DNA of 64,000 nucleotides from Diphasiastrum complanatum (Eukaryota; Streptophyta; Lycopodiopsida; Lycopodiales; Lycopodiaceae): the NCBI GenBank assembly GCA_029204225.1, contig MU831837.1:1-64000 (forward strand), in the 5' to 3' direction. Below are positions 1 to 10,060 of this stretch, one piece after another; position 1 is the first letter of the stretch, and every line of letters begins with the position of its first letter. The notes under the pieces were generated by a model. It did not search any database, was not told the origin of the DNA, and saw only the letters and a program-made list of their open reading frames with translations. The translations under genes were made by a program, and so were the position numbers.

Positions 1-154
1 TTTTCGACACCTTGTAGGTCGGGGGCACAAAAAAATTGCATTTTGATCCCTTGCAGGCCGTGATGGGCAGGACCGTACCAAAAAAATTTCCATTTGTTTG
101 TTACGCGTGGAAAAAAAACGTCGTGGCACATCCACGTGAACTTGAATTCTAAAA

Positions 155-1245
155 AAGCTATAAGTACAACCAAGATGGAACAATCAACAAGCATAAATCA
201 AGGCTAGTGGCAAAGGCTTCTTACAAACCAAGGGATTCGACTTTGATGAAACATTTGCTCCTGTTGCTAAACTAGTTACTATAAGGTTGATTATATCATT
301 TGCAACTACTTTTATTTGGACTCTTTTTCAGCTTGATGTGACTAATGCCTTCGTAAATGGCTATTTGGAAGAGAAAATCTACATGAGGCAATCCGAGGGC
401 TTCATCAAGGAGGATCTTGAAGACAGAGTATGTTTATTGCAAAGAAGCCTCTATGGGCTCAAGCAAGCACCTAGAGCTTGGTACCCTAGGTTGAACTCAT
501 TTCTAATCTCTATTCATTTTGTTGTTAGCTCTTATGAACTTTCCTTGTACATGAGATTTAATGAAGGAAAGATCATTATTCTCATATTGTATGTAGATGA
601 TATTATTCTTAGTGGTAATGATAATGAAGGCATAAGAGAAGTGAAAATAGCATTGTCTAGCGAGTTTAGGATGGTAGATCTTGGTATTCTTCATTTCATA
701 CTAGGCATAGAAGTATCAAAAGGAATGGATTTTAGTTTTATTTGTCAATACAAATATGCATACATCACACCATATAGAAGGCTTATAGACTCCCTAATAT
801 ATCTAACTATAACTAGACCTAATCTAAGTTATAGTGTTGGCAAACTAAGACAATCTATGCAAAATCCACTAGTTTTTCATTGGAAACATGCAAAAAGGGT
901 GTTAAGGTACATCTCGGCCACCAAAGTTCAACTTTTTTATATTGTATCATGGAATTAATCTTTCTTTGAGGGCCTATTCGGATGCTGATTTTGCAGGTGA
1001 TAAGGTGAATAGGAAGTCCACAAGTGCTTTTACTACCTTTCTATGTGATGGCATAGCATCTTGGCTTTTCAAAAAGCAAGAAACAATCTCACTTTCATCA
1101 ACCGAGTCAGAATACAAGGCTTTGACATCAACAACCAAGGAAGTCTTGTGGTTAAAGAGGCTATTGGTGGAGATACAAGTCATGAAAGCCAAGGAGGAGC
1201 CAATCATTTATTGTGACAACCAATCAAGCCAAGCACTAGCAACCA
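155..1245 (+). pseudogene. Ty1/Copia reverse transcriptase-RNase H remnant
   Basis: This is the C-terminal half of a Copia polyprotein. Bases 155-286 encode the usual RT entry (a KYNQDG-like stretch, then DETFAPVAKL) but need a frameshift to join the longer frame that follows. At 287-958 I see LDVTNAFVNGYLEEKIYM (first catalytic Asp), SLYGLKQAPRAW and the YVDD catalytic box. The RNase H part (942-1245) shows YSDADFAGD, the STESEY motif and CDNQSSQALA. RT and RNase H lie in different frames, and the YKYAY-to-TPYRR step has lost sequence, so the copy is dead. It stops abruptly after the RNase H CDN motif; the DNA beyond is unrelated. No LTR is attached on either side within view. Confidence 0.9.
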
Positions 1246-1444
1246 AACTAGCAGGAGGAGCTGATCGTATTGGTGGAGTTGGTAAAGCTAGTCGTTCTGG
1301 ATACCCAAGACGGTGTCCCGTAAAGGGGTTCTCGATATCCCATCTGGCCATATCATTGCTGGATAATTCGAGGATTAAAATGGCAAAAAATAGTCTCATG
1401 ATCAGGTGAATTGCACAGATGACTTATACTGGTTTTTTTTTGTT
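1246..1444. other. unassigned spacer
   Basis: Short stretch between the Copia RNase H remnant and the Gag remnant. It is open in places on both strands, but I recognise no domain. It may be further Gag/pol linker of the minus-strand element. Confidence 0.3.
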
Positions 1445-1990
1445 TTTTCAATTATGGACATTCGTTTGTTGTGTGATTGCCCGTACAAATGGAATACCAG
1501 ACATTTTTCTTGGTAGGAAATGTCCTAGCAAACTTCTCAGGTTCCTTATTTGCTTTTCCATGGAAATCTTCCAAGGCTTTTATCTTTTCATCAAATTGTG
1601 ACTACAACTTTTCCATCTATATCTGTTGGTTCTTTCCAAGTTTCTTGAATTCATTGAGCATCATCTCTGCAGTAGCATTGATATTCGTTGATGCGATAGT
1701 GTGGATGTCGTAGTGGTTTGCCCTGTTGTACAAGGCAACATAAAAATATTCGGCTCATCATCTGAATCTTCATCCTCCTCTCATATTGCATTGTGCATAG
1801 CATTTTGCAAAGTTGCATACTCAATGTGACGTTTTAACTCGCGTTTGAACCTTTTAGGTAGACCTGCCAAAAACCACATAATCATGGCATCTTCGATAAT
1901 CAGTTCAAGTATGCACTTTGATCTGAGGCGTTTAACCTATTCAATATAATCATGATACCATTTCTTGCTTTCCCATTTAAATTTTATTTA
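1445..1990 (-). pseudogene. Gypsy (Athila/Tat-like) Gag remnant
   Basis: Reading the minus strand with frame changes gives a retrotransposon Gag core: KKWYHDYIE, then a stop, then IIEDAMIMWFLAGLPKRF and RELKRHIEYATLQNAM. A Glu/Asp-rich stretch (EEDEDSDDEP) and a lysine-rich coiled-coil-like segment (MLNEFKKLGKN, then FDEKIKALEDF) follow. It ends in a zinc-knuckle remnant ICTGNHTTNEC, where the first Cys of CX2C is lost. The X3 spacing before His is the CX2CX3HX4C pattern seen in Athila/Tat Gag proteins. At least four in-frame stops show decay. A second copy of the same Gag family lies at 6957-7671. Confidence 0.7.
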
Positions 1991-2063
1991 AAAGTAGGAA
2001 AGGGTCTTCCATAAACTTTCGAGGTTTAAACCGTGTAATAAGGGCTCATTTGACAGTTACTGG

Positions 2064-2750
2064 CTATCCTAACTCCTCCGCATAATCCTCTACTAAATGA
2101 GACTGTATACAGTTCCAAAGATCTAATGGGTTAGAAGGGGCACATGCCAAAAGAAATTCATTGAACACGAGCCAAAGTTGCGATGGAGCCCCCCATGACA
2201 CCACCTCCAGTAGGCAGTTACTCCACTCCATCGCATTGTTTATAAGAAGTCTATGTTTGCAAGCATCTCTGAATGACGAAAACAACATATCGTCAACTGT
2301 GCGCAAGTTCTCAAAACTTGTTGCACCTCTTACAAGAGCCAAAAGAACTCGCAAATAAAATCGCTCTCCTTTATACAGATGGACAAAATACATAAGTCCA
2401 ATGGCCGGAATGGACAGTGCATTGATTCTACGGGTCCACCTTCACACTCTCTTGTTGTAAACATAAAATCGTGGCAAGTCTTGGTACAACAACTCTTGGA
2501 CCTATGAATCGCCACTTCGATTCAGCTGAAAAGAACTATCAAAGTGGTATTCGAATGACCTTCTACAACATTCTCTAAATCGGCTCCCTCACAAAGTAAA
2601 CCAACTCCTGTCCAACAAGATGAACTGCCAATTGTGTCACAACTGGCTTATGAGCACCCATAGAAAGCCCAAATAGTCGCTAGCAAGCCTCACTCACAGA
2701 GAAATATCGAGCATTCAAAAATTGCTCTATCTCATTTATTGGTGCAAGGG
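2064..2750 (-). pseudogene. Helitron Rep/helicase remnant
   Basis: The minus strand shows the conserved block between the Rep and PIF1-type helicase parts of plant Helitron proteins: NEIEQFLNARYFSVSEAC, a QLAVHLVGQELVYFV segment, a KWTRR-like stretch, and IPAIGLMYFV running into KGERFYLRVLLALVRGATSF, the hallmark of the family. Then come ENLRTVDDMLFSSFRDAC and an NEW-like (AMEWSNCLLEV) segment, ending near LVEDYAEELG. Stops and frameshifts interrupt the first two thirds; the last 109 codons are open. Helitrons move as rolling-circle DNA elements. Neither Rep HUH motifs nor Walker A are present here, so this is an internal fragment. It ends about 70 bp from the neighbouring Gag remnant. Confidence 0.75.
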
Positions 2751-3479
2751 TACTTATACAAATACTTCATGTTACGTATATGTACACAAATCTCTATGTT
2801 GATGTGACACTGAAAATGTAGTGTCAACCATCTACTGTACGGTACTACCACCAATTATCTAATTCTATTCCATGGGACTTCACCTTCTCTCCATTGTCTC
2901 TATGCCTATACGAGAGATACTCATTCACTACCATTGTTTTACCAATGAAATTCCTTGGGTAGTTCTTCGAGCATTTTTCATCCTTCATGCATGACGGTGC
3001 ATTTGGAAAATGTTCCACATAGGTCGTGCATCATATAGGTCCTCACCATCAGTAACCCTCGCAGAGATTTTCATGGATCCATCAATAACTCTCGCAAAGA
3101 TTTTCATGGATGCATCTGGGTCAGATCTAGTGACTGTCCAAGTTTCAAGAGCTATCTCCCAGAGGATCTCCAAAAATCATGAAAAAGTGCTCTTTTAGAG
3201 TGTTTTTTGACGAGATCTTGAGATTCTCTGATTTTTAACTTTTGCAAACTAGTAATCTGCTTCATCCATATTAGATCTGACTGTTAGTAACTCTCTTTAA
3301 GTTCTAATAGATATTTGGTAACAGATCCATCAGTTTTGGGTGAATTTTGCCCTCATTTTGCCATAGTTACTGAGATCGAGATCTCTGATCTACAAATTGG
3401 GGGCCTTATTGGTGTAATCTGATGATCTGCTTCCTATTGATCCTAGCTGGATTTGGATCTCTCTTGGATCTTGCTGGAT
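2751..3479. other. non-coding stretch with a 33-bp direct duplication
   Basis: No gene is recognisable. At about 3050-3115 a 33-bp unit (CTCGCAGAGATTTTCATGGA and its diverged partner CTCGCAAAGATTTTCATGGA) occurs twice in tandem, giving paired open frames on both strands that look like repeat artefacts. The remaining sequence may include upstream Helitron sequence, too decayed to read. Confidence 0.4.
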
Positions 3480-3723
3480 TTTCCCTGATTTAGCCACTTT
3501 ATTTTCAGGTTGGAGTCCGTACTCTGACAGGGTTTCACACGTGTGAAACCAGCAAGTACATCTACCTTCATTAATGATTGTTCTTGTTAGGTTTTTATGT
3601 CTAGAATTGATCTAGATTGATCTTAATCTTATGTAGATTGATTAATCAAGTAAATCTAACATCCAATCCCTCTTGAGGATCAGATTAGGATCCACTCTTG
3701 GTCCATTTTGTACTTTTTCCACA
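3480..3723 (+). mobile_element. LTR 3' part of a Copia-like element (palindrome family)
   Basis: This segment matches, in reverse orientation, the LTR regions at 29460-29710 and 33372-33600. Shared landmarks are TTTTCAGGTTGGAGTCC, the perfect 20-bp palindrome at 3531-3550, a run of GATCTAGATTGATC-like text, and CTTGAGGATCAGATTAGGATCC just before the end. It terminates in TTTTTCCACA at 3723, directly followed by a primer-binding site. Upstream of about 3480 the similarity stops, so the LTR is truncated or joined to other DNA. Confidence 0.7.
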
Positions 3724-3735
3724 TAGTATCAGAGC
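3724..3735 (+). other. primer-binding site (initiator tRNA-Met type)
   Basis: TAGTATCAGAGC sits immediately after the LTR end. It differs by one base from TGGTATCAGAGC, the complement of the 3' end of plant initiator tRNA-Met that primes most plant Copia elements. Confidence 0.75.
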
Positions 3736-4335
3736 CAAGTACAAGAGGTTTTATTGAAATTGATAGGGTTGATCGAAATCAAAGCCAAAATCAGCAAGTT
3801 TTTGGAAACTAGCTAATTTTTGGGAAGCGAGTTGGATTTGATAGGTATTCTCAAAATTTTTGGACCAAAACTTGTTGTGGGCTGTAGAAACACTTTTCAC
3901 ACGTGTGAGGCCATATAGCTCCGGTTTTGGCTGAGAATTCAAAAATTTGTACAATTTGACTCACACACCCAATTTGAGAGATTTTTAGTGCAAAATCAAG
4001 CATTTTCAATAGAGATTCTAATCCCTTGATTAGTTCTTGGATTAGATCAGCCAAAAAATCAAAATTTAAGCTTGAATTAGGAGCATTAAATGATTTTCTC
4101 TGGTTTTTTGAGTGCATGTTGAAGTTAAAGAGAGGTATTGCTAAAAATCATAGATTAATGAGTGATTTTGCAAGTTTGAGACTAGAATCTAAATTTCCAT
4201 CATTCTAGATCTGTTCATGAGTGATAGGATTGTGTCTATAAGCTTTCTAATTGCTAGAAGACTATAGGTTCAGATCTCTTAAAGAAACCATAAGAGTTTC
4301 TAGTGCTTTTTCACATTCAAAAATGGCATCAATGG
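3736..4335 (+). mobile_element. leader and start codon region of the same Copia-like element
   Basis: This region is the same, inverted, as the leader of the minus-strand element at about 33040-33359, including a second TTTTCACACGTGTGAGG palindrome near 3896. An ATG at 4323 reads MASMG, the counterpart of MASIGG at 31696 on the minus strand. Similarity stops a few codons later, where unrelated sequence begins, so the coding region has been lost or split by an insertion. Confidence 0.65.
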
Positions 4336-5104
4336 GATATAACCCCGCTTTCCTGTTTCGACGCTTCAGCCCTAACTAACACACACGTGCCGCCACGGCA
4401 GTACGAGGCTTATCTAGCTAATAAAATTGACTTCTCGGCAATTATTTTGATTTCTTTCTTCCAGATTCACATAGAAGCTTTAGATTAGGTCCCAAATTTT
4501 GTGCCGAACTGAAAGATAAAACATCAGAGATTACAGATGTAATAGTAGAAGCCAAAGGAAGCTTTTTGCAAGGTTTTGGGCAGCATTAGTTCTGTCTTTC
4601 TAGGATCTGCATCAAGTCGTTTTGCCTGTAGCTTACCGTAGCCCATTTTTAATTCGTTTCCTCTCTTTCTTACGTCATTTTAAGGGGGTTTGTAGAGTGT
4701 TTTTAGCAAATTGCGCATCTGTGCACCCAACCGCCGTTGTTACCTCATTTTCAGCTCCATTTCAGATGTTTCATGCATGCTCGCATGTCGCCATGTGCGA
4801 TTAAATGGTTTGTTAGGAGCTCTCCTACTATTTTTCACACTTTAGAGGTGTGTTTCATCAATCATTCAACTGCTTTCAGATGTTTTCCAATCTTTTTAGC
4901 AAATTTTCCGGCTCTTTCTTTCCGACTTCAGTGGTTTTTCAAGATTTTCCTTCTGTTTTCCAAATTTTAGCGGTGTTTGTCATCTGTATTTCAGCCGTTT
5001 CTAGCCATTTTTTCAATCATTTTCAGTGGGTTTTTGGCTGATTTTTACTACACATTTCTCATTAGTCTTTATAGTTGTTTACAATTTTTTTTGTCACCTT
5101 TGGA
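4336..5104. other. pyrimidine-rich non-coding stretch
   Basis: No domain is recognisable. From about 4650 to 5080 phrases such as TTTTCAGTGGTTTTT and CATTTCAGATGTTTT recur loosely every few dozen bases, suggesting an old, diverged minisatellite. The open frames here simply follow the T-rich composition. Confidence 0.4.
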
Positions 5105-5560
5105 CTCTGCGCGAGTCATCTTTTGGTGTGAGTCATTCCCATGGGTTCTAGGTCCACGGGTACAGGTTTGTGCGAGTCATATTCCCATTGGTGATTCATC
5201 TTTGGGGCGAGTACGTCAGTTCCCGTGTGTGTACGTCAGTCATCGTGTGTGAGTAAACACGTTCTCGTCGCGAGTGATCTTCCTGTGCGAGTCATTCCCA
5301 CGGGTTCTAGATCCACGGATATAGGTTTGTATGAGTCATATTCCCGTCAACGAGTCATCTTTGGGGCGAGTACGTCACTTCCCTCGTGCATACGCTAGTC
5401 ACCGTGTGCGAGTAAGTACGTTCTCGTCACGAGTCATCTTCCTGTGCAAGTCATTCCCATGGGTTCTAGCTCCACGGGTACAGGTTTGTGCGAGACCTAT
5501 TCCCATCGGCGAGTCATCTTCTGTGCGAGTCTTGTACGAGTAGTACGTTTTTGTCCCCGA
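5105..5560. repeat. 159-bp minisatellite, about 2.7 copies
   Basis: The phrase TCATTCCCATGGGTTCTAG starts at 5133, 5292 (one change) and 5451, a constant 159-bp period. Each unit also carries several GCGAGTCAT words, a GTACGTCA word and a GTTCTCGTCGCGAGT inverted repeat. The tract is more GC-rich than its surroundings. The open frames across it are repeat translations, not genes. Confidence 0.85.
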
Positions 5561-5874
5561 GTCATTTTTTGTGCCAGCCTCCAGACTGTAGTCGCTCCTA
5601 GAGATCAAATCCCAGATAACCCAACCCTAGAAAGAGCCGAGATACGGGGAGATTTGCTTCAAGCAAATGTTACCCTCCCATGTGGAGTACTATGGAAGTA
5701 CACCATGAAATGGTGGAAAGAGTTGTGCTCAATTGAAGATAACATCACATCACTAAACCTGCCTGAGGTGCCCCTGCATCTGACCTCCCTTAGTTGCCCC
5801 TGCATCTGACTAACCTTGCAAGCGATAAGGAGAATATTTGCATTCCTACAACTTAAGGACATTCCCACGTTGTC
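5561..5874 (+). other. possible decayed sequence before the protease
   Basis: An open frame continues from the minisatellite through about 5809 (RAEIRGDLLQANVTLPC and MKWWKELCSIEDN are visible). I cannot place it in a family. Its position just before the protease suggests linker sequence of the same Gypsy polyprotein. Confidence 0.3.
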
Positions 5875-6336
5875 TTGGTAGTATTAGATGGTGGATCGGG
5901 AGTCAACATAATATCAACATCCCTGATGAAGGAGTGGGGTCTTCAGGCTTCCATGAAACGACCGAACTGTCAACTTCGAATGGCAAATCAAAGTGTGGTA
6001 AAACCATTAGGCCTAATGCCAGACATAAGGCTGAAACTAGGAGGTTTGAGCTTCATGCTAGATTTGATAGTGCTGGATATCCCTAAAAACACGTATTCCT
6101 ATGAATTACTCCTAGGTAGGCCATGGCTCTCTAACGCACGTGTAGGGCACGATTGGAATAGAGAGCGCATTACATTTGGCAATCGGGAAACATCAGTCAC
6201 CATCGACTCTGCTGGTAAGATCAAACCCGCACAAATCATCGAATATGGATCCTCTACCATAGAGTCTATTCTTGAAAATTACCATGACATTGAAGAGAAT
6301 GGCCACTATACCAAGGCTACGGATATCATCAACTAG
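5875..6336 (+). pseudogene. Gypsy-type retroviral aspartic protease fragment
   Basis: The frame reads VVLDGGSGVNIIS, the catalytic aspartate loop of a retropepsin (normally D-S/T-G; here D-G-G), then a long strand-rich region, then YELLLGRPWL, the conserved ILGRPWL-like flap and dimer region of plant Gypsy proteases. About 150 codons are open. The enzyme would cleave the Gag-Pol polyprotein inside the particle. The D-G-G loop is unusual and may be inactivating. No RT follows in frame. Confidence 0.8.
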
Positions 6337-6345
6337 AGCCACAGC

Positions 6346-6777
6346 TTGGCAACAATAGATTGTGTCAATGTGGAACATTGTGAGCTCAATACACATCCAA
6401 CTGATAGCGATGAATCTACCGTTAAACCAAATGATTTGGATACTCCTATCTTCAATGTCAGTTATGTTAACATTCAACCCCACGACAAGGACTTGCTTCA
6501 CGTCACTTGGCTACCTCATGACGGATCAAGAACCTTGTATATCAACAACGAGAGTATTTTACGCGCTCAAGAGTTTGATACTGACTCCGACATGGCCGAT
6601 ATTATAGATGTAGCTATTCTTCGCTTCATGGACACCATTCCCCCACGGCTACTCCCTGAGAAGGTCCGAGAGATAGAGCCTAAGGCTAGCATTGCTGCAG
6701 CCAACCTAGATCAAAGTAAAATATATCATGTCAAACGTTATTCTTGCAATCGATTGCAAGGAATTAATCACTCTTAA
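6346..6777 (+). CDS. unrecognised acidic ORF after the protease
   Basis: There are 143 open codons just after the protease frame ends, separated by one stop. The composition is rich in Asp, Glu, Asn and Ile with no membrane segment or zinc site. Visible phrases are NVSYVNIQPHDKDLL and ALRFMDTIP-like text. Its place suggests the protease-RT linker of the same Gypsy element, but I do not recognise the sequence. A poly(A) run and the end of similarity follow at 6777. Confidence 0.4.
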   Translation: MATIDCVNVEHCELNTHPTDSDESTVKPNDLDTPIFNVSYVNIQPHDKDLLHVTWLPHDGSRTLYINNESILRAQEFDTDSDMADIIDVAILRFMDTIPPRLLPEKVREIEPKASIAAANLDQSKIYHVKRYSCNRLQGINHS

Positions 6778-6956
6778 AAAAAAAAACGACCACTCGCACA
6801 AGCTACTAGGCAGCATTCTACCCAACGTGGAGTGCCAGAACTAAGCCAAGAGTTTTGTCAGACATGAAACCTAGCAGGTGCACTACACAAATTCACTTGA
6901 TCTCATTTACTGATTTTTTCAAGAAGCTCATAGTGGCTCGTCCTTTCCTAGAGCGG

Positions 6957-7671
6957 CTAAACTTTGACACATGACAATGGTTGAATTTTACACAGATGAA
7001 GCATTTGTTGTTCATTGGCCCTTGTATAATGGCATAACCATCTTTGTATGGCTAGTGGTCCTGGGCTTGCTGGTGGGTATTCGTGATAATGTGAGCAATG
7101 TCCAGATTGTGACGGTTGTTCTTCAAATCGTTGGATGGCATGTGCTTGGATATGAAGGGCAAGCATCAACAAGATGCGTAGCCCGGCAGTGTGGGCACCA
7201 AATGAGTTGTTGTCTATTAGGTACCTGGGCAGTGTGTGGTTGTTGACGAGGCATACTGCGTTGGATAGACTTCATAGTTGTTTGAAACTCATGGGTGAGT
7301 TTCTCCATCTCTAGTTGATGTTGCTAATTAAGCAACTTCAGCTGTGATTTTTAAAGTTGATTTCGAGTATCCTCGATCGGCTTTGACTCGTGGATAGGAG
7401 CACGGTGTTCTTTTCTTTCTCTGGATTTGTCAACACCCGATCCTCCATCTTCCTCACAGATGGCATCAGACATAGCTAACTTTAAACTCGTCTATTCGTC
7501 ATTGGATCTAAGCTCGCGTCTAATCCATCTTGAAAGTCTGATTAGGAACCACATGATGAGCATCTGTTCGGTGGACTATTCTTGTACTTGACCTTTTGAG
7601 CGCTTGAAATGCTCAATGTAGTCTCGTACGCATTCATCTTTTGCCATCTTAATATTACTCAATTTGATATG
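6957..7671 (-). pseudogene. Gypsy (Athila/Tat-like) Gag C-terminal remnant
   Basis: On the minus strand from 7671 downward I read CVRDYIEHFKRSKGQ, STEQMLIMWFLIRLSRWI, a CEEDGG acidic patch, a glutamine-rich helix, LEMEKLTHEFQTTMKS, and the knuckle CPHCRATHLVDAC (CX2CX3HX4C). This is the same Gag family as 1445-1990 (MIMWFLAGLPKRF there, LIMWFLIRLSRWI here), with an intact knuckle. Stops break the frame. It lies opposite in strand to the protease beside it, so the two are probably not one element. The 250-bp repeat at 7672 cuts off its N-terminal part. Confidence 0.7.
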
Positions 7672-7919
7672 GTTGTGATCGGGACGTGACCCGTTAGGAT
7701 ATATTGATCGGGCACTGATCCCGTAGCCAGCTACTTGGGTTAGCCGAGTAGCCACACATAGGAAGAATTAGCCTGTACAAAGTTATTTACAGTACTTGCT
7801 ATACTTGGGGGCATGTCCCAAGTTTGTCGGTCGAATTTGGCCGTATTGGGCCCGACCTTAGTTTGACAAGTGGTAGGCCAATTTTAGGACACCTGTCTTT
7901 TCATGCAGTTTGTGAATAC
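7672..7919 (+). repeat. 250-bp dispersed repeat, copy 1
   Basis: The block is nearly identical (a handful of substitutions) to 11770-12019, in the same orientation. It contains a strong inverted repeat (GGCTACTTGG...CCGAGTAGCC). TAGCCGAGTAG fits a Pol III A-box consensus, though no well-spaced B-box is clear. Here it joins the Gag remnant on one side and the Copia protease on the other, with no target duplication visible. Confidence 0.8.
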
Positions 7920-8230
7920 TCGCTGTCAAACTCAACCTTGAGTTGTTGATAAGCCATCATCCCAACAGATAGTAGATTGTTAGCTAAGCCAGGTACATAT
8001 TGCGCATTGCTTATCCGCTTTATCTTCCCGCTGGCTAACTTCATTGGTACCACTCCAACTCCTTTAACAGATAGCAATTTGCCATCGGCTAGTCCAACTT
8101 CATCACCATTGTGAGTTTCCTTGACTTCTGAAAAACACTCTTTCCTTGAAGTCATGTGCTTGGACGCACCACTATCAATGTACCAGGTATCCTTGGCTTC
8201 ATCACTTGTCATTAATGCTGTAACGAACAA
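7920..8230 (-). pseudogene. Copia aspartic protease (truncated)
   Basis: The frame reads DTWYIDSGASKHMTSRKECF: the DSGA catalytic loop of a Copia retropepsin with its usual KHMT follow-up, then GLADGKLLSVKGVG and ISNAQYVPGLANNLLSV, the standard C-terminal landmarks before the integrase zinc domain. The protein stops shortly after, where the 250-bp repeat begins, so integrase and RT are missing. It follows gag in the correct order on the minus strand. Confidence 0.88.
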
Positions 8231-9212
8231 GTTTGAACTCTTACCTGTATCATCTTCATAATGATCATCATCGTATTGATGTTGATCAGCATAACTGACT
8301 TCATAATAATCATCATCAAATTGATGTTGATCAGCATAATTGCTTGCTTGCCATTTGCCTTTTCTTTGTTCTATCTCCTTCTGTTTCTTGAAGCATTCAC
8401 GCTCCCAATAACCAGGTTTGTTGCAATACTTACAATTTCCAAGTTTATTTTGCTTGGAATAGTCGCGTCCTTGACCTCAGCCTTGATTCCAATTGCCTCG
8501 ATTTGGGCCATCATTGGATTGTTCTTGAAATTGTTGGAACGATCCATGATATGAGTTTCCACCTCTTGATTGGTATCTTCCACGACCAAATCTGCCAACA
8601 AGTCCTCTCATTGCAAGAGCTTGATCAAATCCCCTGTTGCGATGACTCAAGTTATCTTGACGTTGTTCTTCCTGCAAAAGCAATCCACCTAACTCTTCAT
8701 AGGTTGGAAGATTTTCTCGTGTGGCTATACTTGTCACAAACATTTGATGTGACTCACTCAAACTATTCAATGTCAACTGCACGATCTCACGATCCTGTAC
8801 TCGCTCTCCAACTGCTGCTAATTGGTCACGAATCTCTTTGATCTTCAGTAGGTGATAAGCAACAGTTGCAATGTGTGCAGCTTCGTCTTCAGAAATAGCA
8901 CTCGAGATGTGTTTGTGGTCTCAAACAATGCCTTCAATGTATACCATGCTTCTTTTGTCCTTCTAAATTCGAAATGTAGGGAATAATTGCATCTCTAACT
9001 GATAAGTTGATGACATTTTGTGCTTTTCGTTTTCTCTTGTCAAATGTCCGCTGATCTTCTTCAATCACTGGCCTTGTCTCTTCACCTGTCACGATCTCCC
9101 ATAGCTCCTTTTTTATCAAAATGTTTTTCAGTTTGAATTTCCAAACTGCATAGTTGCCGACTCCTTCCAATTTGCTTGACTCATTGAGGACACTCTCGTT
9201 TAGAGTTGCCAT
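8231..9212 (-). pseudogene. Copia gag
   Basis: Starts at MATLNESVLNES at 9212, the usual Copia gag opening (KLEGVGNYAVWKFKLKNILIKKELWEIV). One frameshift near 8930 leads to a second frame with TLNSLSESHQMFV and LPTYEELGGLLLQEE (UBN2-type gag core). Arg/Gly-rich sequence follows, then the knuckle CKYCNKPGYWEREC near 8385-8430, where the conserved His is Tyr. Just after the knuckle a 45-bp duplication repeats YADQHQFDDD. Gag forms the particle shell and binds RNA. The gene belongs with the LTR and primer site at 10049-10323. Confidence 0.85.
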
Positions 9213-9284
9213 TATTGAACAGATGAGTCCGGATCAAGTAATTTATCACACCACAGAACTGTATATTTTTCTGGTTATACACCT

Positions 9285-9525
9285 GATATCGGAATGGAGT
9301 GCGGAAGTACGGCTGCTCAGGATCCTTTTTAACTTGTGCGCGTGGATCCGATATTGGAGCATGCAATATCGGACTGGGGCGCAGATGTACAACTGCTCGG
9401 AATTTTCTTTAGCTCGTGCGCTTGGATCAGATATCGGTACGGACAATATCGGACTGGAGCGCGGATGTATGACTGCTCGGGTTTCTCTTCAGCTAGCGCG
9501 CTTGGATCCGATATTGGTACGGAAG
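9285..9525. repeat. 80-bp tandem repeat in the Copia leader
   Basis: Units begin GATATTGG or GATATCGG at 9350, 9430 and 9510, with a shortened unit at 9285. Each carries AATATCGGACTGG, GCTCGG and GCGCTTGGATC. The tract lies in the untranslated leader between primer site and gag, where repeats sometimes occur in plant Copia elements. Confidence 0.8.
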
Positions 9526-10048
9526 AAAAAAGAGAATATAAATACTTTCAGAGAGAATATTCTAGATTTCCTACTTCAGCGCGGCGGCTACGCCGCCTCC
9601 TCTTTGCTTAGATTTCGAAATGAGTGATCGTTCAAACAGACAGATATCATTAATGTGAAAGGTATGAAGCCTCAAAGCTCTAAATGGCAGTACTAGACAC
9701 TGTCTGGTGTGATTTGCAGTACCCCAAACAAGCAAATGAGAGATTTCTTGGCCCAACTCTCTGACAAATGACACTTTTCACAAAGAAAAAAAAAATACTT
9801 AAAACTTTTCCCACTCAGCAGATTTTCAATCTGTTTGATGCTACCCTGGCCTTTTCGATGCCTCCGGGACCATGTCTTCGTTCCCCACTAATAACTGTGA
9901 GCTCTAAAACCTGCAAAGTACATCAAGAAGGATTTCTTCCAACCGTTTTTGTCTCTCCAAGCTTTCACCTCCTGTGAAGGACTTTCTCACTTCATTGCGG
10001 AGCCTGTGACAAGCTATATCCACTGATCAGGCACGCAGGACTATCGTA
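9526..10048 (-). other. Copia leader, upstream part
   Basis: Untranslated leader between the primer site and the tandem repeats. It includes a GC-rich inverted repeat, GGCGGCTACGCCGCC, at about 9582-9597. I see no gene. Confidence 0.5.
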
Positions 10049-10060
10049 GCTCTGATACCA
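10049..10060 (-). other. primer-binding site
   Basis: The minus strand reads TGGTATCAGAGC, an exact match to the initiator tRNA-Met primer site of plant Copia elements, directly inside the LTR end at 10061. Confidence 0.9.

Noticed and set aside
1-154. Element end at the window start
   Set aside because: G/A-rich sequence without a recognisable LTR, primer site or motif.
1208-1713. Hydrophobic ORFs on both strands near 1.2-1.7 kb
   Set aside because: They lie antisense to, or between, Copia and Gag remnants and are shadows of those sequences.
3010-3198. Paired ORFs on both strands at 3.0-3.2 kb
   Set aside because: Caused by the 33-bp tandem duplication.
4622-5543. Chain of overlapping plus-strand ORFs
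   Set aside because: They follow T-rich sequence and the 159-bp minisatellite; the peptides repeat with the DNA period and show no domain.
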